Of a stretch of DNA of 46,434 nucleotides, positions 32,511 to 44,119 are shown one piece after another. A program made the position numbers and the translations under genes. Numbering within the stretch: position 1 is the stretch's first letter; each line of letters begins with the position of its first letter. The notes beneath the pieces were generated by a model. That model had not been told where the DNA came from. It made no database searches and worked only from the letters and a program-made list of their open reading frames with translations. The stretch covers positions 300,713 through 347,146 of the forward strand of contig NW_003206281.1 of the NCBI RefSeq assembly GCF_000006405.1. The letters run 5' to 3'. Origin of the DNA: Perkinsus marinus ATCC 50983 (Eukaryota; Perkinsozoa; Perkinsida; Perkinsidae).

Positions 32511-32687
32511 TATAAGATTAGATTCCACTTATTTCTTACGGGTTTGGTTCATCAACTTACGCGGATTCCTCCTCCGTGTTAGACCAGGAATCATACAGTC
32601 CAACAGGCAACTTGAGAAGGACACCAGTCGGCGTGGGAGAAGGATGGTCGCCACTCCTGAGATTTCCAAATACGCAATTTACTTTTT

Positions 32688-32823
32688 GGAGTTTCACGAC
32701 TAGCCGTTTTACGTGAAGTGGCAACATGCAGTGAATTGAAAAAACATTTCACCGTAAAAATCACCCAATTTCACGTACGCGTTATTCACTTCCGCAAAGT
32801 GAAATACGAAATATGTTTTTCAT
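32688..32823. mobile_element. Family-2 mini-element, diverged
   Basis: It begins GGAGTTTCACGACTAGCC and contains TTTTACGTGAAGTGGC and repeated TTCAC blocks. Confidence 0.6.
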
Positions 32824-32839
32824 CAACATATAAACATGC

Positions 32840-33150
32840 GGTTAACAATGTTTACTTAACTTGCTAGCGAATTGAGCAACACATGTGGTTGACCATGCGC
32901 ATACTTTTCGAAAATATACAGAAACCAATACATGAAAAGATAAGTAATACAGAAAATTCAGGAAAGTGTACCAAAATTTCCTCAAAATTTCCATATTATC
33001 ATTTAACACGAGTATACTTGTCGAAAAAACACAGAAATATACAGAAACCAATACATGACAAAAAATAAGAAACATAGAAAATTCAGGAAAGCGCACGGAA
33101 ATTTCCTCAAAATTTCCATATTGTCACCAACACATGTGCATATTCCCTCC
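32840..33150. repeat. Tandemly expanded part of family 1
   Basis: Two successive units of about 115-120 bp carry ATACAGAAACCAATACATGA, AGAAAATTCAGGAAAG, AAATTTCCTCAAAATTTCC and ATATTGTCACCAACACATG. They derive from the interior and 3' part of the hAT-like element. Confidence 0.7.
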
Positions 33151-33250
33151 CGAAGACTCACGCAACGCGTAGTCGTCTCCTATGCAGATGAATTCCTCCA
33201 TCATCGTGTAGTAAACCCAAACGGAAATACCTGCCAGGAAACTATACAGT

Positions 33251-33365
33251 GGAGTTTCACCCTAGTGATATTAAAAACATATTTCACATTTCACTTTGCG
33301 AAAAATGCATGTGAGTAGTGAATAACGCGTAAAACTTGTGGTGTGAGCTTTTTTTCATATTATAT
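33251..33365. mobile_element. Family-2 mini-element
   Basis: It begins GGAGTTTCACCCTAGTGATA and has TTTCACTTTGCGAAAAATGC. Right end degraded. Confidence 0.65.
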
Positions 33366-33412
33366 GAAAAACATGAATATATGTATTTTCATTATATGTA
33401 ATAAAGTTTCAC

Positions 33413-33518
33413 CCGTTTTACGTGAAGTGGCGTCGTAAAGGTCCGTGAAAAACGCGATGTTCGCGGTGATATGCAGTAGTCGTGAAATATATTTTTCACA
33501 TCACCAGGGTTAAGAAAT
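33413..33518. mobile_element. Family-2 mini-element
   Basis: It begins AAGTTTCACCCGTTTTACG and carries GAAGTGGCGTCGTAAAG, GCGATGTTCGCGGTGATATG and CAGTAGTCGTGAAATA. Confidence 0.75.
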
Positions 33519-33589
33519 CACTATTAAAAGTTTGAGCGCAAAAGAAATCACAATTCTGTAGCATCACAGAGATTCTCGTAGACGCTCAC

Positions 33590-33960
33590 ATGTTAATATT
33601 TTCCGAAAAACGAAATAAATTTTCCGAAACCAATACATGAAAAAATAAGAAAACTAGAAAATTTAGGAAATTTAGCAAGTGTATAAAATTTCTCAAAATT
33701 TTTTCAGATGTGACACCAACACATGTAGTTGACCATGTGCACATTTTTTCCGGAAAATAGAAAAATTTACAGAAACCAATACATGAGAAGATGAGAAAAA
33801 CAAAGAAAATTTAGAAAAAAATGTACAAAAATTTCCCAAAATTTTCTCTCAATTTTCATATTGTCACCAACACATGTGTATATTTTTTTCCGAAAAATTG
33901 ACACGAAAAGATCAGAAATACATAAAATTTCCCGAAAATTTCATATTTTCCTTACCCGAC
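33590..33960. repeat. Tandemly expanded part of family 1, second array
   Basis: Three diverged units of about 130-150 bp repeat TTTTCCGAAAA, ACAGAAACCAATACATGA, AAAATTT, CCAAAATTTTC and TGTCACCAACACATGT. Very A/T-rich. Confidence 0.7.
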
Positions 33961-34088
33961 AAGAACCAGAATTCTCGTCACTGCTTGCAGTATCACCGCC
34001 AACATGAAATTTCTCGCAACAGATGAGCTTTCTAGTGATAGCGTCAGAATAATTCCGATAACATACCTGAACGAAAACAGGGGGAAAA

Positions 34089-34188
34089 NNNNNNNNNNNN
34101 NNNNNNNNNNNNNNNNNNNNNNNNNNNNNNNNNNNNNNNNNNNNNNNNNNNNNNNNNNNNNNNNNNNNNNNNNNNNNNNNNNNNNNNN
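34089..34188. other. Assembly gap of 100 N
   Basis: Exactly 100 N, a conventional gap size. It sits at the edge of a tandem array and probably reflects collapsed repeats. Confidence 0.99.
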
Positions 34189-34600
34189 CAGGAGTTCCTA
34201 TACAGTGTGGAGTAGGAATATATGTAATCGCTTCCTCAGCTGCTGAGCTCAGGAGTATCCTATACAGTGTTGGAGTAGGAATATATGTAATCGCTTTCCT
34301 CAGCTGCTGAGCTCAGGAGTTTCCTATACAGTGTTGGAGTAGGAATATATGTAATCGCTTTCCTCAGCTGTTGAGCTCAGGAGTATCCTATACAGTGTTG
34401 GAGTAGGAATATATGTAATCGCTTTCCTCAGCTGCTGAGCTCAGGAGTTTCCTATACAGTGTTGGAGTAGTAGGAATATATGTAATCGCTTTCCTCATCA
34501 TCAGCTGCTGAGCTCAGGAGTTTCCTATACAGTGTTGGAGTAGTAGGAATATATGTAATCGCTTTCCTCATCATCAGCTGCTGAGCTCAGGAGTATCCAA
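34189..34600. repeat. Tandem array of about 65-75-bp units made from the family-1 left end
   Basis: About six units of TGTTGGAGTAGGAATATATG, TAATCGCTTTCCTCAGCTG, CTGAGCTCAGGAG and TTTCCTATACAG, with small indels (extra TAG or CATCAT). It runs into the assembly gap, so the true copy number is unknown. Confidence 0.9.
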
Positions 34601-35030
34601 AACTAATACGAATATCGAGTACAAGAATCAATGAAAATGAGGCGAGAAACTTCACTATATATTATCCCTGTTTTCAGCTTACCATAAATATGCAACCATC
34701 GCAATCTGCATATTCGTCGCACATGTTTGCGTTTCGGAAAACGCCGTGAATCTGCCACGGGGAAAAATGCAATGAAAATTTTTTTTACACAAATAATAGC
34801 TCACTTTTCTACGAGGTTATTCATTGCGATTTCTCTAGATCTCCATCTGTGTACCGGAGGAAGCTCAGTAGCGTTCTTCCGAATCTCCAACATGACGTTA
34901 AAAAACGCCGCTCTCCCGGGGACTGAAATCAGTAGAGGAATATATGTTTGGTTTTCTCACTATTTTATGAAAAATCACACGATTTTGGGTATAAGTATAA
35001 AAAAATCAACGATAATTTCGCCAAAAAAAT
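34601..35030. other. Intergenic, nothing recognised
   Basis: No supported gene. Confidence 0.5.
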
Positions 35031-35110
35031 TTCCTCAAAATTCCCATATTCCTAGCAACACATGTAGTTGACCATGTGCATATATTTCCACACGGACTGA
35101 AATCAGTGCG
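35031..35110. mobile_element. 3' fragment of a family-1 mini-element
   Basis: It contains AATTTCCTCAAAATTCCCAT, CACATGTAGTTGACCATGTG and CATATATTTCCACAC. Confidence 0.6.
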
Positions 35111-35344
35111 GGAAAATTTTGCTGATTTTTTACTCGATTGTTTTTCACATCACAGCCGTAACAACGGCTATGAACATATGTTGTGATGAAAATACCCGTT
35201 TGGGAATTTTTGCAATAACATAATTTTGCATATAAAATCTCACCTAAGCATATTTGCACTAAAGTGAAAACTGCTATCCAAATCTTGAACTTCAACGTTT
35301 CCTCGCCATCACCATCTTTCCCCATACCGACCGTTTCAGGAGCA

Positions 35345-35524
35345 TATAATCTGAGCTCAGGAATTTTCATGGCAAATTTGCACATGGTCAACTACATGTG
35401 TTGGTGACAATATTGGAAATTTCGAGAAAATTTCGGAAAATTCTCGTTGGTTTCTGAATTCTCCTACTCTAGTTCGTATATGCTAAGCTCAGCTGAGAAA
35501 TCAAAAATATATTCCTCCAACACT
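35345..35524. mobile_element. Family-1 (hAT-like) mini-element, reverse orientation
   Basis: Read on the minus strand it starts CAGTGTTGGAGGAATATAT and passes through CAGCTGAGCTTAGCATATAC to ACATGTAGTTGACCATGTGC. A family-2 element abuts it directly at 35525. Confidence 0.75.
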
Positions 35525-35630
35525 GGAGTTTCTTCACCCTAGTGATATGAAAATATATTTCACGACTACTGCATATCACCGCGAATATCGCGTTTTTCAC
35601 TTCACGTAAAACGGGTAGTCGTGAAATTCC
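35525..35630. mobile_element. Family-2 mini-element
   Basis: It starts GGAGTTTCTTCACCCTAGTG, has the core CATATCACCGCGAATATCGCG and ends GTGAAATTCC. Confidence 0.75.
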
Positions 35631-35949
35631 AATGAACAACCAGTCTGCCGAAAAATGCAATGATTGCTTCGCTCCGCCGACAAAAAAATTTGATACTGGC
35701 AAACGGAAAATCATTCTTAATTTGCAACATTTTTCAATTTGTTATCAAATCTGGAAGGAGTTTATTTCTCAAAGGCACTTGACACTCTGGACGGAAATTG
35801 CGAAGCAAGCGGAGCACATACCGCAACAACAGACACTTCCGCGTTGTGCATGCGTGCAGAATTATTCTGGCTTGACTACGAAGGAGGCCACCAGATAGAT
35901 CAAACGACTTCTCTATATGCCGAGGTTTCCGTAAAACTTTAATTACGGA

Positions 35950-36062
35950 AAAATGTCCTACCCGGGGATCGAACCGGGGACCTATGGCAAATTCACTCAT
36001 CAATCAACAGACGTGGACTGAGTGAGCTCCGCCCCTTCCTCACGAAGGCTTAGTGATAGTAA
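35950..36062 (-). repeat. tRNA-derived SINE-like fragment, second copy
   Basis: The minus strand carries GGTTCGATCCCC as a B box inside a near-complete T arm, and the GGGGCGGAGCTC block shared with 32407-32510, preceded by AAGCCTTCGTGAGGAAGG. The 5' acceptor strand is missing, so it is not a functional tRNA. Confidence 0.5.
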
Positions 36063-36250
36063 CTATCTCACTAAGTAAAGTTTCATATAAACTGATTATA
36101 CTTAACTAACTAACTATACTGTTTTTTAACAACATACTATACAAAACTATAAACTGTTTTTTTTCAATTCCTTAAGTTAATAACTCCAACTGCTCATGCA
36201 TAGTACCAAGTAGTTTTGAGAAGCGGCGTCACTCAGAGTTAGATAACAAT

Positions 36251-36371
36251 GGAGTTTCACGACGACCCGTTTTACGTGAAGTGAAAAACGCGATATTCGC
36301 GACGATATGCAGTAGTTTATAAAATGTATTTCTCACTAGTGTTTTTCATATCACTAGGGTGAAGAAACTCC
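36251..36371. mobile_element. Family-2 mini-element, full length
   Basis: GGAGTTTCACGACGACCCG at one end and GTGAAGAAACTCC at the other, with AAT on both sides as a possible short target duplication. Confidence 0.8.
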
Positions 36372-36455
36372 AATGAGAAGAATTTTCCAAATGTGATGAC
36401 ACTTACATGGGAAAAAATATATTTGCCATTAAATAGCATCGCTTTCTAATTTAAT

Positions 36456-36566
36456 GGAGTTTCAGGACTACCCGTTTTACGTGAAGTGGCGTCGCAAAAC
36501 TCTGCGAAAAAACGCGATATTCGCGGTGATATGCAGTAGTCGTGAAATATGTTTTTCATACCACTG
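36456..36566. mobile_element. Family-2 mini-element
   Basis: It starts GGAGTTTCAGGACTACCCG and contains AACGCGATATTCGCGGTG and CAGTAGTCGTGAAATATG. The right end is lost. Confidence 0.75.
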
Positions 36567-36816
36567 ATAAAATAGTACTATATATACATATTAATGATTA
36601 GAGACTGTGGTAGATCAGACTAGGCCCTCCCAGGTGCCTGGATGATTTCTTCTATCCATATTACGCGATCGCACTCGCAATGCATGCTAATGAGCTCACT
36701 ATAAAGCTGAGTAGAACGTTGTACCTACGGAAAAAGGATTAGTTTATTTTCAATGCAAATTTTATAACTAATTTTGTTATTATTGAAACTCTGTAATGTA
36801 TCGTATAGTCAGCATA

Positions 36817-36908
36817 GGAGTTTCACGGGCGGCCCTAGTGATATGAAAAATATATTTCACAACTACTGCATATGACCGCGATCATACCACTTCACGTGAA
36901 ACGGGGAA
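36817..36908. mobile_element. Family-2 mini-element, shortened
   Basis: It begins GGAGTTTCACGGGCGGCCCT and contains AGTGATATGAAAAATATA and TTCACGTGAAACGGGG. Confidence 0.7.
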
Positions 36909-36943
36909 AAATTCATGCTATATATGCATGTAATGAATACAAT

Positions 36944-37057
36944 GGAGTTTCACAACCCGTTTTGCGTGAAGTAGCGTAAAACTCGGTGAAAAACTAGGCG
37001 ATATTCGCGCTACACAGTAGTCCTGAAATATGTTTTTCATATCGCGGGTGAAACTCC
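36944..37057. mobile_element. Family-2 mini-element, full length
   Basis: GGAGTTTCACAACCCG at the left and CGGGTGAAACTCC at the right show the inverted ends most clearly. Flanked by AAT on each side. Confidence 0.8.
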
Positions 37058-38112
37058 AATGTTATCTACATCATTTCCATATAAGCTCAATTACATCAGA
37101 AAGCCTGCGGTCAGGCGAGGGTCGATCCTGAGGTGGAGTTCAACCATAGCATCGCCTGGCCGTCTCCGTAAAGGCGGCAAGGGTCCATCTTGGTCCATTG
37201 GGAGGTAGGTTGAGGGAGGGGTGGTATGTAGTAACGAAGAACTAATGAGGAGAGAGAATTAATGGTCGAACAAGGAAAATACGGACGATTATGCGCCGGG
37301 TAAATGAGCGTTTTAACACGTGTAAAATCGCTCGGAATAATCAGCGCAATTGGAAAAATCTTCATGCTGCGCCCAGCCGTTTCGTCACTGAATCAGTCGA
37401 GACCGTCACCATGGAGAACGATGAAAGCCGACGTCTTAGACCGCCTGTCAAGAAAGGTTTCAATCGACTCGTCTCAGTTTGTACGCATAGTAGTATTTAT
37501 CATTCCTATCGCTCCCATCTATTCACCATGTAATATGTACGATTCTTTACCAATGAATGTTTCTAGTTATGTATGCAATGACGGTAATTGTCATTTCTAT
37601 CGCTTGTAACAAGGATTACTCTTTATAACGGATAGTTTTAATTGATTTCTCAGTCCGTTTTTAGCGTAGAAATTGTTTATTATTTACGTTATTATTTAGC
37701 AATCATTTTTCATCGTAGCAATTGTCACTGTCATCGAAATTTCCAATTTTTGAGTAGATGAACATTACTATTATATATTACTCGTTATACAGAGTATAGC
37801 TTCAATCTACTTGTCTTAGTCTGTTTATAATGATAGTAATGGCCATTGCTATGACTTCGATCCTTTCAGTAGTAACCATCATTTCTATCGACTTCAGCTT
37901 CTGAATAGATCACCGTCATTATGTGCCATGTATTACTCGTTGTAGAGTGTAGTTCCGGTCGACTTGTTCTGTATGTTATGGTAGCAATTATCGCTTCTCT
38001 TGGTTCCAACGTGTGACTATTTACCATGCATTAGTCGTTATATAGGATAGTTTCAACCGAGTTGCCTCGTTATGTATGTAATTATCACTCCCATCGCTTT
38101 TCAGCTTTTCAA
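37058..38112. repeat. Intergenic with about five diverged tandem units (37440-38100)
   Basis: Units of roughly 130-170 bp share GGATAGTTTCAATCGACTTG, CTCAGTCTGT, TAATGGTAGCAATTGTCATT and CCTATCGCTT. Copies are old and A/T-rich. A possible ATG with good context (ACCATGG) at 37411 opens MENDESRRLRPPVKK, but it runs into the repeat and is not supported as a gene. Confidence 0.6.
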
Positions 38113-38569
38113 ATGACTGTCGAGTCCAAGTACGACGTAAAAGACGACTCTCCCTCGTCGGTGAAGACCTTAGCGACTCCCAGTAGGTGCTTATTCCGGC
38201 GTTTTTATTATTTTCTTCACAGGTTCGGTAGCTGAGGATGACGGCGTTTCGGTGACCACGTCTGACAGGAGTAAGCTCGTTATGTCACTCTACTGAGCTT
38301 AGGAGTTTGTATGTAGAGTATTGTAAAAACCATCAAAAATTTTCATCAAAAATTTTATGTTCTCTCGCATGTTCACGTATACGAGGCCGTTGCAAACTCG
38401 AGTAGAAATGAATAAAGATCAACAAGAAATTCTCCCAAGAGATCCCTAAATTTTCATGGCTTGTCGATTTGCAGGTACGTCCCAACCGAGAAAGCCGTCA
38501 CCGAGTAGAGACGGAGATTGCTTTGAACATCACGGAGGTAACCAGGCGGCTGATGATCTACTCGAATAA
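38113..38569 (+). CDS. Possible small three-exon gene, 70 aa
   Basis: Exon 1 is 38113-38182, exon 2 is 38223-38270 and exon 3 begins at 38475. Introns are GTAGGT...TTCACAG (40 bp) and GTAAGC...TTTGCAG (204 bp). In this reading the protein is short, Ser-rich and acidic (MTVESKYDVKDDSPSSVK ... LATPSSVAEDDGVS) and ends at TAA 38567. In another frame, exon 3 stays open to 38657 (ITEVTRRLMIYSNNVFAVV), which would need an acceptor a little further in. The first intron is convincing in size and signals; the final exon's frame is uncertain. The second intron is a family-1 element remnant. Function unknown. Confidence 0.4.
38275..38472. mobile_element. Family-1 remnant forming almost the whole second intron of the 38.1-kb gene
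   Basis: CTACTGAGCTTAGGAGTTT near the donor and GATCAACAAGAAATTCTCCC, AAATTTTCATGGCTTGTC near the acceptor match the family in order and orientation. The element ends lie within a few bases of the splice sites. Confidence 0.55.
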
Positions 38570-38659
38570 TGTCTTTGCAGTTGTCCCTGTACCGACCCAT
38601 ATGCGTTGTGATAACGTGAGAAAGCGTATGCACAACTTGCTTCAGTTCAAGTAGTCGTT

Positions 38660-39426
38660 TAACTCCTCATTTCTCACATGTATAATTATAATCCTTCGCA
38701 TCGCTGGTAGAGCGAAGGAACTATTCTAGTCTATTCTCGGCGCATTTTTGTCAGCGGTGATAATCGTTCAATCATTCTGATGAAGTATATATACAAAGTT
38801 CGTCAGTGTGATTCGAATGGTACTCCCAGCGCCTCCACTGTAGTTGCCTCGTTGCCGCTACTATACTGCACTAGTGTTGTCTCGTCGATTCTGGTCATAC
38901 TGTATGCCGTCGTTACGGGCGCGGCTGCGGTGATAGTCTGTTGAGCATATCTAGATGTTGAGTTTAGTTTCAACTTGAATTTTATTGGAAATGAGGCAAT
39001 TCTGGTTAATTTTTGTAGAAAGTTGTGGGAGTTTCCACAATATAGTGAGGAAGCTGCTGTGTACGAGTTCAGCTGAGCGAAGCAAACATGTATCCCTCCA
39101 ACACGAGATGTATTAATCCATGGCTATAAGTAGAACAGACAACAAGAGCAATTCTGAAGTGACTGTAAGAAGATAATATCTGATCGAATCGCCATTTCAA
39201 TCGCTGTTCGACTGGTTAGGTTAATCGCAGGTATAAATCATACCAACTAAACGAAGCTAAACAGCTATGCCGTCTTAGCGAGTTCTCAGTCCGCTCTTAT
39301 ATCACATTACTCTTACAGTATACCCATATTCCATGGCATCGTCATCAGTACTGTACTGTGCGTGCGTTTTTCTTACGCAAATGCGTGGAAAATTCGATTT
39401 CTCCGGCAATACGGCGAATATTCGTA
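38660..39426. other. Intergenic; one family-1 fragment near 39050-39112
   Basis: The fragment reads in reverse: GAGTTCAGCTGAGCGAAGC, then ACATGTATCCCTCCAACAC. Nothing else is recognised. Confidence 0.5.
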
Positions 39427-40902
39427 CAATCTCTCAGCATAACGGAAGTATCCATATAACAAGTATACACTAGGAGTTTAATCGGCTAAATCGATCTTCC
39501 GATCGACTTATTGAGGCGCGTGCTAAAATGACCGTGCGCAGGCGTGCAACTTTCTTAAGCAGCACAACATCACTGGAGCATGGAGAAACAAATAGGATGG
39601 GAATTCATGTATCATGCTTTGATATGAACATCTCCACATGTGAGAACACGTTTCAGGCGGTTGTCAACGGATTCTGTGAGCGCCTGTATCTTGGATGAGT
39701 CACAGTCTTGGCAGCGGCCTCGATGACATGCCATAGGAAGTCCACGTTAAAAAAGGCTTCCTTATACAATTTCCTGAGAAGAGTTATAACACTCCTCTGA
39801 GAGGGATTTGTGATGTATTACTTCTTCAAAATACTCCAGTAATGTTCCACCGGATTCAAGTCCGGTGAGTTGGGTGGCCAGGTCATCAGCTTCTCGCGTC
39901 TGAAGCCTTGCTTGTCCAGATAATCCCTCGTGAACTTGCTGGCATGGGACGGAGCATTGTCTTGCATGAGGATCAGATCGCGTTTAGTGGCCCTGGCTTG
40001 CTTTCGATACCATCGAAGGAAGTAGCGTGGATCTAACTCGTTGACTTACAGACTGAGAACAACGAGCTCCCTACTCCTGTGAATTCATTTTGACGCCTAG
40101 TGTCGTTGTCCTCAGTCTCGGTGTGCGTAGGCGTTCCAGTCATCTTAGCACGAGTAGATTAAATAGAAGAAATAAGTATCCACAACTATCTTACAACAGC
40201 TCTCATATCCCCAATGACTAGCACAGCTTGTGCGATGTCTTAGCTAAGATGCCCATGGAAGTAAATAACACAAATGGGGACACAAACACAAATATCAGAT
40301 CAGATCACTGCAATAACAACACGGTCATTCCCTTGGGCAACAACACCTTGTTTCACTCGAACTGGGCCCACCACTTGGTTAAAATCGGCCTTGGATCAGC
40401 CTTTCTATTAGAAAGTTTCTAATTTTTGCAATGTCGCGTAACATCTTGCATCGCGTGTTTTTCGATCCTGTTTCAACCCCAGCAGCTTTAAAAATCTCTT
40501 TGCTGGTGCATAGCGGGTTCTTGTTCAGTGCCCGCTTGATATTGGTCCTTTCTCGCGGTGACACTGAAGTTTTGTATGCTACCCCGCCGCGTGTACTTTT
40601 CCGAAGGATCATTCGTATAACGAATGATTGTACGATGATCTCGGCCCCATTTCTTCGCGACTTTCAGCGTTTTCATGCCATCAGCAAGCCACTTTACTAT
40701 CATAGCCTTTTCTTCTTCAGTTAGGAAGTTGTTTTTGGCCATCTGGGTAGCGGACAACAGAACTGCTTAAGGAATTTGCACGCCTGCGCACGGTCATTTT
40801 AGCACGCGCCTCAATAAGTCGATCGGGAGTTCGATTTACCCAACCAAACTCCTAGTGTATACTTGTTATATGGATACTTCCATTATGCTGAGAGACTTGT
40901 CC
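39427..40902 (-). mobile_element. Tc1/mariner-type transposon, D37E, decayed
   Basis: Long inverted repeats of about 130 bp (39430-39563 and 40765-40895) are over 90% identical and begin TCTCTCAGCATAA(C/T)GG. A TA dinucleotide lies just outside each end (39425-39426 and 40903-40904), as expected for this superfamily, though the outermost 5-8 bases do not align well. The transposase is on the minus strand. The element is about 1.48 kb, a normal length for the group. Confidence 0.88.
39790..40757 (-). pseudogene. Tc1/mariner transposase remnant
   Basis: The N-terminal frame (start 40757) has the first helix-turn-helix (FLTEEEKAMIVKWLADG, AKKWGRDHRTIIRYTND). A frameshift near 40590 moves the second helix-turn-helix (SPRERTNIKRALNKNPLC, TSKEIFKAAGVETGS) to another frame. 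The middle, where the first catalytic Asp should be, is not recognisable and contains stops. The end is clear: DLILMQDNAPSHASKF and MTWPPNSPDLNPVEHYWS. There are 37 residues between the Asp of QDN and the Glu of PVE, giving D37E spacing. It is certainly inactive. Confidence 0.88.
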
Positions 40903-41272
40903 TAGGTCTACGAGCAAAAGGGGGCCCAGTGAAGGCAGTAATTTTGTCTCGAGTGGCACTAGGGTTACACGCGACAAGTAGGATCCCTTTTCTTTTACGA
41001 AATCACGATGAATGGTGGAAAAAATTGGACGTAACAGATCATCTGCTACGCCCCCAATTTCTCACTATCTGCTGCATTCGGGTTTACTATTGCACCATTC
41101 ACCATTGCATCTGCTGTAGGTGCAACAAGGGCGCAAGTTGCGCTTTTTAGTAGCCATACTGTAGCCAAAAGTGTGGTAAAATATGCACATGGTCAAGCAC
41201 ATATAATCCTATATAATAACGATATCGTCGTCATTATATCTTGCGTCAAGCCTCCTTTATAATATGAAAACT

Positions 41273-42073
41273 TCTTACAAAAATCGACCGTTTGCACTTT
41301 CATGCTATTTCTCAATTCGAATTGACACGCATTAAATTTTGATTATGCTATTTATCAGCATACAATACACAAAGGAGAACAGGACCGTACAGCTTGGTGA
41401 TCTATAATATGGCGTTTAGTCACAGGAAGGATTGGTATAGTAACTTGAAGTTTTCTGGGAAGGTTGGAAATTCCCAAGATTAGGTTGTCGCTGAGTTTCG
41501 AGGGCAGTTCTCGAGGGATATATCATCGATCACTCAGTTAAGCTCAGGAGTTCTCTCGCAAAATATAGCAATTTGTCTATGAACTTGAATGGTGTTCAGA
41601 AACCATTGGTTTCAAACCAATAAGAACCCCCCCCCGGGGGCCCCAGACATCCTTCAAATTTTCATGTTGTCACCGACACATGTAGACTACATGATGTAGT
41701 TGACCATGTGGACATTCCCTCATATTGCTTATAACGACTCCTTCATCAAACACAACAAAATACTGAAACTCTCGAGTTTTGTTTTACGAGAACTTACTGG
41801 GAAAAATAAAAACCCCCAATGCCCTGTGAAATGTAAAACCTTTAACATCTGGTGCTCTGAAGGTTTCACTTTGATAGAGCGAAGATCGGGTAAGGGGAAG
41901 GGATTATTCTCGCACAATGAAGGTGAACCATTATTGAGAGCAAATTCTCATGATGGCTATTGACGAATCGTGATGATACTGAATCTTCCAGCGGATCTAG
42001 CGAGACTTGAGCGTCGGAACAAGCATATACTCGAGAATGTTGCATTCACCTGAAGAGGACGATTTCGCGGATG
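41273..42073. repeat. 3' flank of the papain-like gene; copy 1 of a segmental duplication
   Basis: This stretch and the 3' part of the protease gene up to about 42460 recur at 45147-46350 with small changes. A family-1 element at 41530-41710 is part of the duplicated block. I see no separate gene. Confidence 0.75.
41530..41710. mobile_element. Family-1 (hAT-like) mini-element
   Basis: It contains TCAGTTAAGCTCAGGAGTTC, AAACCAATAAGAA, CAAATTTTCATGTTGTCACC and GTAGTTGACCATGTGGACAT. An extra palindrome (CATGTAG, A, CTACATG at 41679-41693) interrupts the conserved ACATGTAGTTGACC block. Confidence 0.65.
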
Positions 42074-43487
<1,414 letters not shown>

Positions 43488-43589
43488 TTGAGGAGCCGAG
43501 CACCGTGATACTGTGCGAGAAGTTCGAGTGCTTCCTGAGGGGGAGACTGGTATTGTCCAACGCTTGGCTAAGCCGAAAAACGTATTCTC

Positions 43590-43705
43590 GGAATTGTACG
43601 CATGCGATATGGTCCAAAGGAGCACGTTCGTATTGTACGCATGGGATATGGCCCGAAGGAGCACGCTCGTATTGTACGCATGCGATATGGTTCAAAGGAG
43701 AAAGA
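43590..43705. repeat. Three copies of a 39-bp tandem repeat upstream of the papain-like gene
   Basis: The unit is ATTGTACGCATGCGATATGG, TCCAAAGGAGCACGTTCGT, repeated at 39-bp steps about 100-220 bp before the start codon. Each unit holds a palindromic GCATGC-like core. A promoter role is possible. Confidence 0.85.
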
Positions 43706-44119
43706 CTGACTACCGTTTGAGTAGAATATGAGGCATATTGAGCATTTCCATTCGCTCATTACACCTTTTGAAGGGTAATATTTGCATACTGTCGATGGTT
43801 GAGTGGCAGATATGAAGATGCGGCTTCAACATAACGCCTACGTACAACTATTCCGTGTACTTGTCTCCACGCACCTATCATGTACAAGTAACTGATCAGG
43901 ATCGTGTTCGTACTTTTGCTATGTGAATGGAAGCTGACCATCATCGTTATTTGTTTCTCTGATGAGCGTCTCTTTTTCTCTTGTTGTGTTCTGCTAGACC
44001 ATCTCATTATGTAGCCTAGCCTAGCGCCACTATAGCCTTCCATTAATGTGTATAAATGGAGAAGTCTCTTGGACAGTCACTCCTTTCGAGGGTAAAGCGC
44101 CGACCCTCAACACCCCCCG
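43706..44119. other. Intergenic between divergent genes
   Basis: Region between the papain-like gene (minus) and the frame at 44120 (plus). No feature is recognised. Confidence 0.5.

Noticed and set aside
35950-36062. Functional tRNA gene
   Set aside because: The B box and most of a T arm are present, but no matching 5' acceptor strand or anticodon stem can be drawn, and a related fragment lies at 32407.
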